From Actinokineospora fastidiosa (GTDB taxonomy: Bacteria; Actinomycetota; Actinomycetes; Mycobacteriales; Pseudonocardiaceae), in contig NZ_BMRB01000009.1 of NCBI RefSeq assembly GCF_014648415.1, forward strand, positions 124,001 to 188,000: a DNA stretch of 64,000 nt. Direction: 5' to 3'. The translations under genes and the position numbers were made by a program. The notes beneath the pieces are model-generated. The model was not told where the DNA came from. It did no database searches and worked only from the letters and a program-made list of their open reading frames with translations. Position 1 is the first letter of the stretch; every line of letters begins with the position of its first letter. Shown here in pieces: positions 17,198-24,512 of this stretch.

Positions 17198-17321
17198 GTG
17201 TCGGTCCTCTTTCGCCACGATGTCCACCCGTGAGTCGCGTCAGGGCGCCGGAATACACGATGCCCGGCGCGCCCGCCCGCTGTCTCCTTCCCGAGTGCGC
17301 CGCGACTGAGCAATCCAGAAG

Positions 17322-17338
17322 ATGCGCCGATGGCGCAT
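17322..17338. promoter_or_regulatory. inverted repeat between divergent genes
   Basis: ATGCGCC (17322-17328) and GGCGCAT (17332-17338) form a perfect dyad around GAT, between the starts at 17197 and 17477. TGCGCC also occurs at 17296-17301 and 17404-17409 in the same region. A regulator site is plausible. Confidence 0.4.
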
Positions 17339-17390
17339 TCCCCGATATACGTTGGCATTTGTCTACGCCCATCCCGGTGAAATCACACGG

Positions 17391-17408
17391 GGTGCGCGGA
17401 GAGTGCGC
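17391..17408 (+). promoter_or_regulatory. SARP-like heptamer direct repeat
   Basis: GGTGCGC (17391-17397) and AGTGCGC (17402-17408) are repeated at exactly 11 bases, the spacing recognised by SARP activators. Two SARP genes lie in this cluster (36127 and 37241). The repeat is about 30 bases upstream of a TATAAC box, further than the usual 8 bases. Confidence 0.4.
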
Positions 17409-17417
17409 CAAGGATCG

Positions 17418-17444
17418 TTGTAAGGTGTCTTCGGCGCGTATAAC
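17418..17444 (+). promoter_or_regulatory. candidate promoter of the YCII-like gene
   Basis: TTGTAA (17418-17423) and TATAAC (17439-17444) resemble -35 and -10 boxes with a short 15-base spacer. Transcription would start about 25 bases before the start codon at 17477. AT-rich boxes stand out in this high-GC context. Confidence 0.5.
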
Positions 17445-17476
17445 GAGTCGGTCGACAGTCAAGAGGAGTGCGAACC

Positions 17477-17806
17477 ATGCCCCAGTTTGCGGTGTTGATT
17501 TTCGACAAGGAGATCCCGTTCGAGGAGATCCCGCCGGAGATCCTGGAGGCGCACGGCGCGGTCGAGGGCAAGGTCGAGGGCACCGGCGGCAAGATCGTTG
17601 CCGGTTACGCGGCCGCGCCGACCGCCCAGGCCCGCGCCGTCCGCGGCGACGACGTCGCCGAGGGCCCGTTCAACGACACCAAGCAGCAGCTCACCGGCTT
17701 CTTCGTGGTCGAGGCGCGCGACATCGACCACGCCGTGGAGATCGCCAAGTTCGTCCCGATCATGGACGGCGGCGTCGAGGTGCGCCCCCTGCTCGGCGAG
17801 GAGTGA
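17477..17806 (+). CDS. YCII-related (DGPF-type) small protein, 109 aa
   Basis: Small ferredoxin-like-fold protein of the YCII/DGPF group. The ATG at 17477 follows GAGGAG; an in-frame GTG at 17468 is the alternative. The family core EGPFNDTKQQLTGFFVVEAR (~residues 62-81) and the following helix DIDHAVEIAKFVP are clear. Members include a dehydrochlorinase-like scaffold and many of unknown function; some occur near ECF sigma factors. It is transcribed alone from the candidate promoter at 17418-17444 and ends at the hairpin 17832-17870. Possible role: small lyase, isomerase or cyclase in the pathway, not established. Confidence 0.75.
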   Translation: MPQFAVLIFDKEIPFEEIPPEILEAHGAVEGKVEGTGGKIVAGYAAAPTAQARAVRGDDVAEGPFNDTKQQLTGFFVVEARDIDHAVEIAKFVPIMDGGVEVRPLLGEE

Positions 17807-17831
17807 CCCCCGCGGGCGGACCGCGACGCGG

Positions 17832-17870
17832 CAGCCCGGCAGGGCCGTGAGGACGGCCCCTGCCGGGCTG
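17832..17870 (+). terminator. terminator hairpin after the YCII-like gene
   Basis: CAGCCCGGCAGGGCCGT (17832-17848) pairs with 17853-17870 with one bulged base, followed by TGTTTT at 17876-17881. It separates the YCII-like unit from the beta-propeller operon. Confidence 0.8.
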
Positions 17871-17994
17871 TCGGCTGTTTTCGTGTGTGAGCAAGCGGGA
17901 AGAAGGCCCGCCCGGTGCGCGTGGGTACGGTCCCTGGTTGTGCCGCCCGAGCCGCGAAAGCTCGGCGAATCGCCAGGGACAGAAGGGTTTTGCC

Positions 17995-19611
17995 ATGCGC
18001 CTGAGCAGAAACCGCGGCGGTCGGTCCGCGGGTCGATTATCGTTCAGCATCCTCACCGTTGCCGGATTGCTCGTCCTGGGCGGGTATTACGGCGCGGCGC
18101 CGGAGTCGAGCGCCGCACAGAAACACCGCACGGCCTCGGACTGCGTCACCTGGCAGTGGTCGCAGCCCAACGCGGACAAGTCCAACACCCGCCGCATCCT
18201 CAGCCCGATCAACTCCTACAACGTCACCTCGCTCGAGGTCGCCTGGACCGTGCCGATCCGGGTGCCCGCGCCGCCGAACCGGTGGCCCGGCGTGTACGCC
18301 ACGACACCGGTCGTGGTCAACGGCATCGTCTACACCCAGGACCTCGACTCCAACGTCTACGCCATCGAGCTGCGCACGGGCCGCGTGCTCTGGGTCAAGA
18401 TGTACAACTCGACCATCAACGGCCCCAACGGCGTCAACGTGGTCGACGGCAAGGTCTACGGCGCGACGACGTCCAACGCGTTCGCGCTCGACGCCCGCAC
18501 CGGCACGGAGCTGTGGAGCCGCAGCCTGATCCGCACCGAGACCGAGGGCATCAACATGGCGCCCGGTGTCGACCGCGGCACGGTCTACGTCTCCACCGGC
18601 CCCGGCAACGCCGACGCGTTCTTCACCGGCGGCGGCGCGGGCGTGCTGTGGGCGCTCGACGCCAGGACCGGCCAGACCAAGTGGACGTTCAACTCCGTCC
18701 CGCTCGACCTGTGGGGCAACACCGAGCTCAACTCCGGCGGCGGCATCTGGTACCCGCCCGCGTTCGACGCCAGCGGCGACCTCTACGTCTCGGTGGGCAA
18801 CCCGGCGCCCTTCCTCGGCACCGAGCAGTACCCGTGGGGTTCGAGCAGGCCCGGCCCCAACCTCTACACCAACTCCATGGTGAAGCTCAACCACCTGACC
18901 GGCGACGTCATCTGGCACAACCAGGTGCTCCCGCACGACCTCTACGACTGGGACCTGCAGAACTCGCCGGTCCTGACCACGGCCAACGGCCGTGAGGTCG
19001 TCATCGGCTCGGGCAAGATGGGCTACGTCTACCAGTTCGACCGCGCGACCGGCCAGCTGCTGTGGAAGACGTCCGTCGGTGTGCACAACGGACACGACAA
19101 CGACAACCTCTACGCGCTGAACGGCGAGTACGACAAGCTTCCCACGCTGCCCGTCACGGTGACCCCGGGCGTGCTCGGCGGCGTGATCTCCCCGCTGGCC
19201 GTGGACGACACCACGATCTACGCCGCGGTGAACAACCACAGCGCGACCTGGGTGACCCAGCAGCCGCCGCCGCAGATCGCCCCGTTCAACGAGGCCACCG
19301 GCGAGCTCGTCGCGATCGACCTGGTGACGGGTCGGATCAAGTGGACGCGCCAGTACCCGTCGTCGGCCTACGGCGCCGCGACCGTCACCAACGACCTCGT
19401 CTTCACCACGACCTTCGACGGCTACGTCCACGCCGTGCGGACCCGCACCGGCGAGGAGGTCTGGTCGGTGAAGCTGCCCGCCGCGGTGAACGCGCCGGTG
19501 GCCGTCCACGGCGAGTACCTGCTCGCGGCCAGCGGATGGCCGTTCACCCCCGAGGAGCGGGCCGAGATCGTCGCCTACCGGCTCCCCAGCACGAGAGGTG
19601 GATCGCAATGA
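17995..19611 (+). CDS. exported PQQ-binding-like beta-propeller dehydrogenase, 538 aa
   Basis: Eight-bladed quinoprotein-type propeller, probably exported. The ATG at 17995 starts an arginine-rich n-region (MRLSRNRGGRSAGR) followed by the hydrophobic LSFSILTVAGLLVLGGYYGAA, a signal peptide or anchor. Repeated blades end in motifs such as VYAIELRTGRVLW, FALDARTGTELWS, LWALDARTGQTKW and VHAVRTRTGEEVW, the tryptophan-docking pattern of PQQ alcohol dehydrogenases. HDLYDWDLQNSPVL (~residues 311-324) matches a conserved region of that family. PQQ or a bound quinone is therefore a plausible cofactor; no PQQ biosynthesis genes are in the window. Its stop overlaps the start of the next propeller gene (ATGA), so the two are translationally coupled. 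Confidence 0.82.
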   Translation: MRLSRNRGGRSAGRLSFSILTVAGLLVLGGYYGAAPESSAAQKHRTASDCVTWQWSQPNADKSNTRRILSPINSYNVTSLEVAWTVPIRVPAPPNRWPGVYATTPVVVNGIVYTQDLDSNVYAIELRTGRVLWVKMYNSTINGPNGVNVVDGKVYGATTSNAFALDARTGTELWSRSLIRTETEGINMAPGVDRGTVYVSTGPGNADAFFTGGGAGVLWALDARTGQTKWTFNSVPLDLWGNTELNSGGGIWYPPAFDASGDLYVSVGNPAPFLGTEQYPWGSSRPGPNLYTNSMVKLNHLTGDVIWHNQVLPHDLYDWDLQNSPVLTTANGREVVIGSGKMGYVYQFDRATGQLLWKTSVGVHNGHDNDNLYALNGEYDKLPTLPVTVTPGVLGGVISPLAVDDTTIYAAVNNHSATWVTQQPPPQIAPFNEATGELVAIDLVTGRIKWTRQYPSSAYGAATVTNDLVFTTTFDGYVHAVRTRTGEEVWSVKLPAAVNAPVAVHGEYLLAASGWPFTPEERAEIVAYRLPSTRGGSQ

Positions 19612-20930
19612 CCCTCACCGCGGGATGGACACTGCCCGCGCCGACCGTGATCACGGCCGGGCTGCACTTCCCGACCAGCGTGGCCGTCGCCGCCGACGGC
19701 CGGGTCTACGTGGCCGAGTCCGGGCTGCCCTTCGGCGGCGCCCCGCGCGGCGGCCGCGTCTGGCTGCTCGACCCCGCCGCCGACCGGCAGCGCACCCTCG
19801 TCGCCGACGGCCTCGCGGGTCCGGTCACCGGCCTCACCTGGCACGAGGACGTCCTGTACGTCTCCGAGGGCGGCGCGGGCCGGATCAGCAGCATCGACGC
19901 CGACGGCACCCGCAAGGTGCTCGTCGACGGCATGCCGGGGCCGGGCAACTACCACACGAACATGGCCGTGGTCGGGCCCGACCGCAAGCTGTACTTCAGC
20001 CAGGGCGCGATGGCCAACCTCGGCGTGGTCGGGCTCGACGCCTACGAGATGGGCTGGCTGCGCAGGCTGCCGCACGCCAACGACGTGCCCGGGCTGGACA
20101 TCGTCCTCACCGGCGCGTCCGCGGTGACCCGCAACCCGCTGCCGGACCTGCCCGGCGAGCAGGCCACCACCGGCGCGTTCGCCCAGTTCGGCACGCCGAC
20201 CGAGCCGGGGCAGCGGATCGCGGCCGCCCTGCCGTGCACCGCGGCCGTGATGCGCTGCGACCTCGACGGCGGCGGGCTGGAGCTGGTGGCCTGGGGCGTG
20301 CGCAACGCCTTCGGCCTCGGCTTCCTGCCCGACGGCAGGCTGCTCGCGGTGGACCAGGGCGCGGACGACCGGGGCAGCAGGCCCATCGGCAACGCGCCGG
20401 ACCTGCTGTGGGAGATCCGGCAGGGCGCCTGGTACGGCTGGCCGGACTTCGTCGGCGGCGAGCCGGTGACCGCGCCCCGGTTCGCCCCGGAGCGCGGCCC
20501 GGCGCTGGAGTTCGTGCTCGCCAACCACGACGAGCTGCCGCCGCCGGAGCGCCCGCTGGTGGAGTTCGAGCCGCACGTGGCGGCCACGAAGTTCGCCGTC
20601 GTGCCCTCGGCGGCCGAGCGGTTCGCCGGGCAGCTGGTCGTGCCGCTGTTCGGCGACGAGGCCCCGATGTGCCTGCCCTCCGGCGGGCCGAAGCTGGGCC
20701 GGTACCTGCTGCGGGTGGACCCGACCGACTGGTCGACGCACCGGATGACGGTCGGGATGCCGCTGCACCGGCCGATCGACGTGGCCTTCGGCCCCGACGG
20801 CGGCGCGCTCTACGTGCTGGACTTCGGCGAGTTCGAGATGTCCGACGAGGGCGTGCAGGCCCGCGCGGGGACCGGCTGCCTGTGGCGGGTCGAGGACTGG
20901 CCCGGCGCGATGTCCGAAGTGGAGGACTGA
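19608..20930 (+). CDS. ScyD/ScyE- or sorbosone-dehydrogenase-like beta-propeller protein, 440 aa
   Basis: Six-bladed propeller of the soluble glucose/sorbosone dehydrogenase and ScyD/ScyE type. ATG at 19608 overlaps the upstream stop by four bases. Blade sequences such as FPTSVAVAADGRVYVAESG (~residues 18-36), NAFGLGFLPDGRLLAVDQGADD and RPIDVAFGPDGGALYVLDFGEFE recur. It has no signal peptide, unlike its partner, so it is probably cytoplasmic or exported piggy-back. It could be a dehydrogenase, lactonase or binding scaffold. The operon ends in a 16-bp hairpin at 20939-20976. Confidence 0.78.
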   Translation: MTLTAGWTLPAPTVITAGLHFPTSVAVAADGRVYVAESGLPFGGAPRGGRVWLLDPAADRQRTLVADGLAGPVTGLTWHEDVLYVSEGGAGRISSIDADGTRKVLVDGMPGPGNYHTNMAVVGPDRKLYFSQGAMANLGVVGLDAYEMGWLRRLPHANDVPGLDIVLTGASAVTRNPLPDLPGEQATTGAFAQFGTPTEPGQRIAAALPCTAAVMRCDLDGGGLELVAWGVRNAFGLGFLPDGRLLAVDQGADDRGSRPIGNAPDLLWEIRQGAWYGWPDFVGGEPVTAPRFAPERGPALEFVLANHDELPPPERPLVEFEPHVAATKFAVVPSAAERFAGQLVVPLFGDEAPMCLPSGGPKLGRYLLRVDPTDWSTHRMTVGMPLHRPIDVAFGPDGGALYVLDFGEFEMSDEGVQARAGTGCLWRVEDWPGAMSEVED

Positions 20931-20938
20931 CCGGGAGC

Positions 20939-20976
20939 GCGGCGGTGGCGGGCAACGGAATGCCCGCCACCGCCGC
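20939..20976 (+). terminator. terminator hairpin after the propeller operon
   Basis: The 16-base arm 20939-20954 (GCGGCGGTGGCGGGCA) pairs perfectly with 20961-20976 around ACGGAA. It separates the propeller pair from the DH-PPTase unit. Confidence 0.85.
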
Positions 20977-21026
20977 TTCGTCCGGTGTCGCACGGTGGAA
21001 GTGGGGCGGGCCGGGCGTTCTGATGC

Positions 21027-22361
21027 ATGCTTGATCCGCAGAGCACGGGACGCCGCCGAGCGGCGGACGATTCCGCATGGCCGAAACCTCCGTGGGCGGT
21101 GAGTGTGGGCAACGATCTGATCGCCACCCGGACGGTTCCGCCGAGCCGGTCGGCGGACCACGTGCTGGTGCACCGCCCGGGCGTCGAACGCGTCGTCGAG
21201 ACCGAACTCCCGACGGGCCTGCCGGTCGGCCCGGCCGTCGCGGCCCTGGCCCGCACGGCGTCCGCGCTGCGGCCGGGCGTGCCGGTGCTGGCGGACGTCG
21301 ACTTCGTCCGACCGCTGGAAACCACCGTCGTCCGGCTCACCGGCCAGGTCCGGGACGGAACCGTCGACCTGGCCGTCCGCGCCGGGGACACCGAAATGAT
21401 CCGCGCCCAGGCGCGCTTCCCGTGCCCCGACCTCCCCGAGCGCCCGCCGACCGACGCCCTCGCGCTGCCGCCCCATCCCGTCGAGGCGGGCCTGGCCTAC
21501 CGCAAGACGGGCGCGCGGCACGCCGTCGCCGACGTGGAGACCCGCGACGCGGTCCTGCGGGCGATCCGGTGCTGCGTCCCGGACGCGACCCTGGTCCCGC
21601 TGCGGATCGAGCGCCTGTATCCCGCCCGCCACACCGGACCCCTGGTCGTGGACGCGCGCGAGCGGTCGCAGGACGGCGACACCCACGTCTTCGACGTCGA
21701 CCTGCTCGACCCGGCGGGCGCCGTCGTGGAGCGCTGGGAGGGACTGACGGTGCGCGCCGTGCGCGACCGGGACCCGTCCGCGCCCTGGCACCCCCTGCTC
21801 ATCGGCGGCTACCTGGAGCGGGCGCTGGAGAAGCGGCTGGGCGGCCGCCGCGCGATCGCCGTCGAGCCCGACCCGCCCGTCGGGGACCGGCGCGCGCAGA
21901 CCGACCTCGCCGCCAGCCGCGCCCTCGGCCGCCCGGTCCGCGTCCGGCACCGCCCGGACGGCAAGCCGGAGATCGACGGCGCCTCGATCACCGCGTCGCA
22001 CGGCGCGGGCGTGACCATGGTCGCCGTCGGAGCCGGACGCCTCGGCTGCGACGTGGAGACCGTGCTCGACCGCGACGCCCGGACCTGGGCCGACCTGCTG
22101 GGCCGGGCCCAGGTGCCGGTGCGCGACCTGGTCGCCGCCGAGGCGGGCGAGTCGGCCGCCGCGGCGAGCACCCGGGTCTGGAGCGCCCTGGAGTGCCTGC
22201 GCAAGACCGGGTCGGTCACGCAGGCGCTCACCGTCGACCGGGTCGAGCCGGGGGGATGGGTCGTGCTGTCCGCCGGGGATTCCCGCATCGCCACCTGGGT
22301 GACCACCATCGCCGATCTCACCGCACCGGTGGTCTTCGCCGTCCTGTCGGGAGAGGAGTGA
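21027..22361 (+). CDS. free-standing DH-like plus phosphopantetheinyl transferase protein resembling the enediyne PKS C-terminus, 444 aa
   Basis: The protein reads like the last two domains of an enediyne iterative PKS (PKSE). Residues ~30-265 match the hotdog dehydratase region, including DVDLLDPAGAVVERWEGLTV followed by RAVRDRD, then HPLLIGGYLERALEKRLGG. Residues ~270-444 are a PPTase: VRHRPDGKPEIDG, ITASHGAGVTMVAVG, GCDVETV (~340-346, Mg-binding D-x-E) and the RVWSALECLRK helix (W~385), ending in VTTIADLTAPVVFAVL. No KS, AT or KR is present. It may activate the NRPS carrier domain. The ATG at 21027 has a weak ribosome-binding site; a GTG at 21099 is possible. The enediyne-type thioesterase follows directly. 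Comparison is from memory of the family, not an alignment. Confidence 0.7.
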   Translation: MLDPQSTGRRRAADDSAWPKPPWAVSVGNDLIATRTVPPSRSADHVLVHRPGVERVVETELPTGLPVGPAVAALARTASALRPGVPVLADVDFVRPLETTVVRLTGQVRDGTVDLAVRAGDTEMIRAQARFPCPDLPERPPTDALALPPHPVEAGLAYRKTGARHAVADVETRDAVLRAIRCCVPDATLVPLRIERLYPARHTGPLVVDARERSQDGDTHVFDVDLLDPAGAVVERWEGLTVRAVRDRDPSAPWHPLLIGGYLERALEKRLGGRRAIAVEPDPPVGDRRAQTDLAASRALGRPVRVRHRPDGKPEIDGASITASHGAGVTMVAVGAGRLGCDVETVLDRDARTWADLLGRAQVPVRDLVAAEAGESAAAASTRVWSALECLRKTGSVTQALTVDRVEPGGWVVLSAGDSRIATWVTTIADLTAPVVFAVLSGEE

Positions 22362-22362
22362 T

Positions 22363-22836
22363 TTGGACACCATGGCCGGGTACTTCGAGATCCGCCACAC
22401 CGTCGGGTTCGAGGAGACGAACTTCGTCGGCAACGTCTACTACGTCAACTACCTGAGGTGGCAGGGCCACTGCCGCGAGCGGTTCCTCACCGAGAAGGCG
22501 CCCGGGGTGCTGGCCGAGATCATGCACGACGATCTGAAGCTGTTCACCCTCAAGGCGGACTGCGAGTTCTTCTCCGAGATCACCGCGTTCCACAACCTGT
22601 CGATCAGGATGCGGTTGGAGGAGCTGACCCAGACGCAGATCGAGTTCGGCTTCGACTTCGTCCGGCTCGGCGACGACGGCCAGGAGACCCTGATCGCCAA
22701 GGGGCGGCAGCGGATCGCGTGCATGCGCGGCCCGAACAACGCCACCGTCCCCGCGCGGGTGCCCGCCGAGCTCAAGGCGGCACTGGCCCCGTACACCAGC
22801 GGCCGCGCGCTCGCGGGCCAGCGGACAGGAGGCTGA
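22363..22836 (+). CDS. enediyne-type hotdog acyl thioesterase (SgcE10/CalE7-like), 157 aa
   Basis: Hotdog-fold thioesterase of the family that releases polyene chains from enediyne PKSs (SgcE10, CalE7, DynE7). The block FEETNFVGNVYYVNYLRWQG (~residues 14-33) followed by HCRERFL is the family hallmark, and the C-terminal ERIACMRG-like strand appears as RQRIACMRGPNN. The TTG at 22363 lies four bases after GAGAGGAG; an ATG at 22372 is the alternative start. It begins one base after the DH-PPTase stop and four bases before the flavin reductase, forming a tight three-gene unit. With no PKS in the window, its acyl-thioester substrate is unknown; an NRPS- or ligase-bound thioester is possible. Confidence 0.85.
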   Translation: MDTMAGYFEIRHTVGFEETNFVGNVYYVNYLRWQGHCRERFLTEKAPGVLAEIMHDDLKLFTLKADCEFFSEITAFHNLSIRMRLEELTQTQIEFGFDFVRLGDDGQETLIAKGRQRIACMRGPNNATVPARVPAELKAALAPYTSGRALAGQRTGG

Positions 22837-22839
22837 CAC

Positions 22840-23388
22840 ATGGCACAAGACCGCCACCTCGCGCCGGTTCCGTCCGAGGGCGGCCCGCCCACCCCGTCGC
22901 CGACGGTGCTGCGCGACGTCATGTCCCACTTCGCGACCGGGATCACCGTCCTGACCGCGGGCGGGGAGCACTGCAACGGCATGACGGCGAACGCCTTCAG
23001 CTCGGTCTCGCTCGACCCGCCGATGGTCCTGTGCTGCGTGGCCCGCACCGCGCACATGCACGAGACCATCCTGCGCACCCGGCACTTCGGGGTGAACGTG
23101 CTCAGCGCCGACCAGGAGCACATCGCCCGCTACTTCGCCAGCCGCGACCGGCCGAGGGGCATCGCCCAGTTCGCCACCGTCGAGTGGTTCCCCGGACGGC
23201 ACACCGGGTCGCCGCTGCTGAAGGGCTCGCTGGCCTGGCTGGAGTGCGAGCTGGCCGAGGTCTACCACGGCGGCGACCACTCCATCTTCCTCGGCACCGT
23301 CCTGGACGCCGCCAAGCGCAACGGCGACGCGCTGCTGTTCTTCGGCGGCGGCTTCCACCAGGGTCTGCCCTCGCCGCACAGCGCCTGA
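22840..23388 (+). CDS. flavin reductase (HpaC/SgcE6-like), 182 aa
   Basis: NAD(P)H:flavin oxidoreductase that supplies reduced flavin to two-component oxygenases. ATG at 22840. Family features: RDVMSHFATGITVLTAGG (~residues 25-42), NGMTANAFSSVSLDPPMVLC (~46-65), HFGVNVLSADQEHIARYFAS (~87-106) and the C-terminal FFGGGFHQ. The natural clients in this window are the HpaB-like hydroxylase at 5977 and the HsaA-like enzyme at 11270. SgcE6 plays this role for SgcC in C-1027 biosynthesis. It is the last gene of its unit, ended by the hairpin at 23396-23436. Confidence 0.9.
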   Translation: MAQDRHLAPVPSEGGPPTPSPTVLRDVMSHFATGITVLTAGGEHCNGMTANAFSSVSLDPPMVLCCVARTAHMHETILRTRHFGVNVLSADQEHIARYFASRDRPRGIAQFATVEWFPGRHTGSPLLKGSLAWLECELAEVYHGGDHSIFLGTVLDAAKRNGDALLFFGGGFHQGLPSPHSA

Positions 23389-23395
23389 CCCGCTC

Positions 23396-23436
23396 CGCCT
23401 CGCCCGCGATCCCCGCCAGGGGTCGCGGGCGAGGCG
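23396..23436 (+). terminator. terminator hairpin after the flavin reductase
   Basis: The 14-base arm 23396-23409 pairs perfectly with 23423-23436 (TCGCGGGCGAGGCG) around a 13-base loop that can itself pair CCCC with GGGG. It ends the DH-PPTase/thioesterase/reductase unit. Confidence 0.85.
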
Positions 23437-23512
23437 CGTTCCGGGCTTGCTCCCGTCTTTAGACCTGCCTGGAACCGTCCGGTGTGTGGAAGCAGGCACC
23501 GGGAGGACAGCG

Positions 23513-24508
23513 ATGGCGAGCCCAGACCCCGCCCGCACGGTGGTCGACATCGTGACGGGCACCTGGCGGGCGCAGGCCCTGCACGCCGCGGTGACGCTGC
23601 GCCTGCCCGACCTGGTCGCCGCGGGCCACGACACCGGCCCCGACCTCGCCGCGAAGGCCGACGCCGACACCGACGCCGTCGTGCGCCTGATGCGGCTGCT
23701 GACCGCGATCGGCGTGTTCGACGGCGACGAGACCGGCTACCGCCCGACCGCGGTCTCCGAACTGCTGCGCGACGTCCCCGGCTCCATGCGCGACATGTGC
23801 CTGCTCTACGGCGCGGAGTTCCACCAGGCGTGGGGCGCCACGGCGGAGGCGGTGCGCACGGGACGGTCGGGATTCGCCCACGCCTTCGGCCGCACGCTGC
23901 ACGGCTACCTGGCCGACGAGCCCGACGCGGGCCCCCGGTTCCTGCGCGCGATGAACGCGGGCAGCGTGTTCTTCACCGACGTGCCCGAGGTCCACGACTT
24001 CGCGGGCAGCCGGGTGATCGCCGACATCGCGGGCGGCAGCGGGATGCTGCTGTCCACAGTGCTCAAGGCGAACCCGGACGCCGTGGGCGTGCTGTTCGAC
24101 CGCGAGCACATGCTCGCGACCGCGCGGGCGCACCTGGCCTCGACGCTGGAGCCGGGCCGCTTCGAGGTGGTGGCGGGCGACTTCTTCGACGCCGTGCCCG
24201 AGGGCGCGGACACCTACCTGCTCTCCCGCGTGCTGCAGGACTGGGACGACGACTCGTGCGTCACGCTGCTCACCAACGTGCGGCGGGCCATGCGCGAGGA
24301 CTCGGCGCGGCTGGTCATCGTCGACCGGATCATCGAGGGCGACCGCGTCCTGCCCCTGCTCTACGACCTGCACCTGCTGATGATGGCGGGCGGCAGGCAG
24401 CGGACCCTGGACGGCTACCGGTCCCTGCTCGCCGCGTCGGGGCTGCGCCTGCTGGCCGTGCACGGGCTGGCGCTGGAGAACAGCCTGCTGGTCGTGGGGC
24501 CGGAGTGA
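23513..24508 (+). CDS. SAM-dependent O-methyltransferase, 331 aa
   Basis: Small-molecule O-methyltransferase of the dimeric plant-COMT-like/actinomycete type. ATG at 23513 with GGGAGGA upstream. The N-terminal winged-helix dimerisation region spans ~residues 1-110. The SAM site is VIADIAGGSGMLLSTVLKAN (~168-187, D-x-x-G-G-x-G pattern), followed by VLFDREHML, FEVVAGDFFDAVPEGAD and the YLLSRVLQDWDD region (~238-249) where a catalytic histidine is usual in this family but here reads R. It is the first gene of the long operon that runs to the cupin gene. Acceptor: probably a phenolic OH of a pathway intermediate. Confidence 0.88.
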   Translation: MASPDPARTVVDIVTGTWRAQALHAAVTLRLPDLVAAGHDTGPDLAAKADADTDAVVRLMRLLTAIGVFDGDETGYRPTAVSELLRDVPGSMRDMCLLYGAEFHQAWGATAEAVRTGRSGFAHAFGRTLHGYLADEPDAGPRFLRAMNAGSVFFTDVPEVHDFAGSRVIADIAGGSGMLLSTVLKANPDAVGVLFDREHMLATARAHLASTLEPGRFEVVAGDFFDAVPEGADTYLLSRVLQDWDDDSCVTLLTNVRRAMREDSARLVIVDRIIEGDRVLPLLYDLHLLMMAGGRQRTLDGYRSLLAASGLRLLAVHGLALENSLLVVGPE

Positions 24509-24512
24509 GGCG

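Noticed and set aside
21027..23388. Calling the cluster an enediyne cluster
   Set aside because: There is no enediyne PKS or the E3/E4/E5-type cassette in the window; only the tail-like DH-PPTase, thioesterase and flavin reductase are similar.
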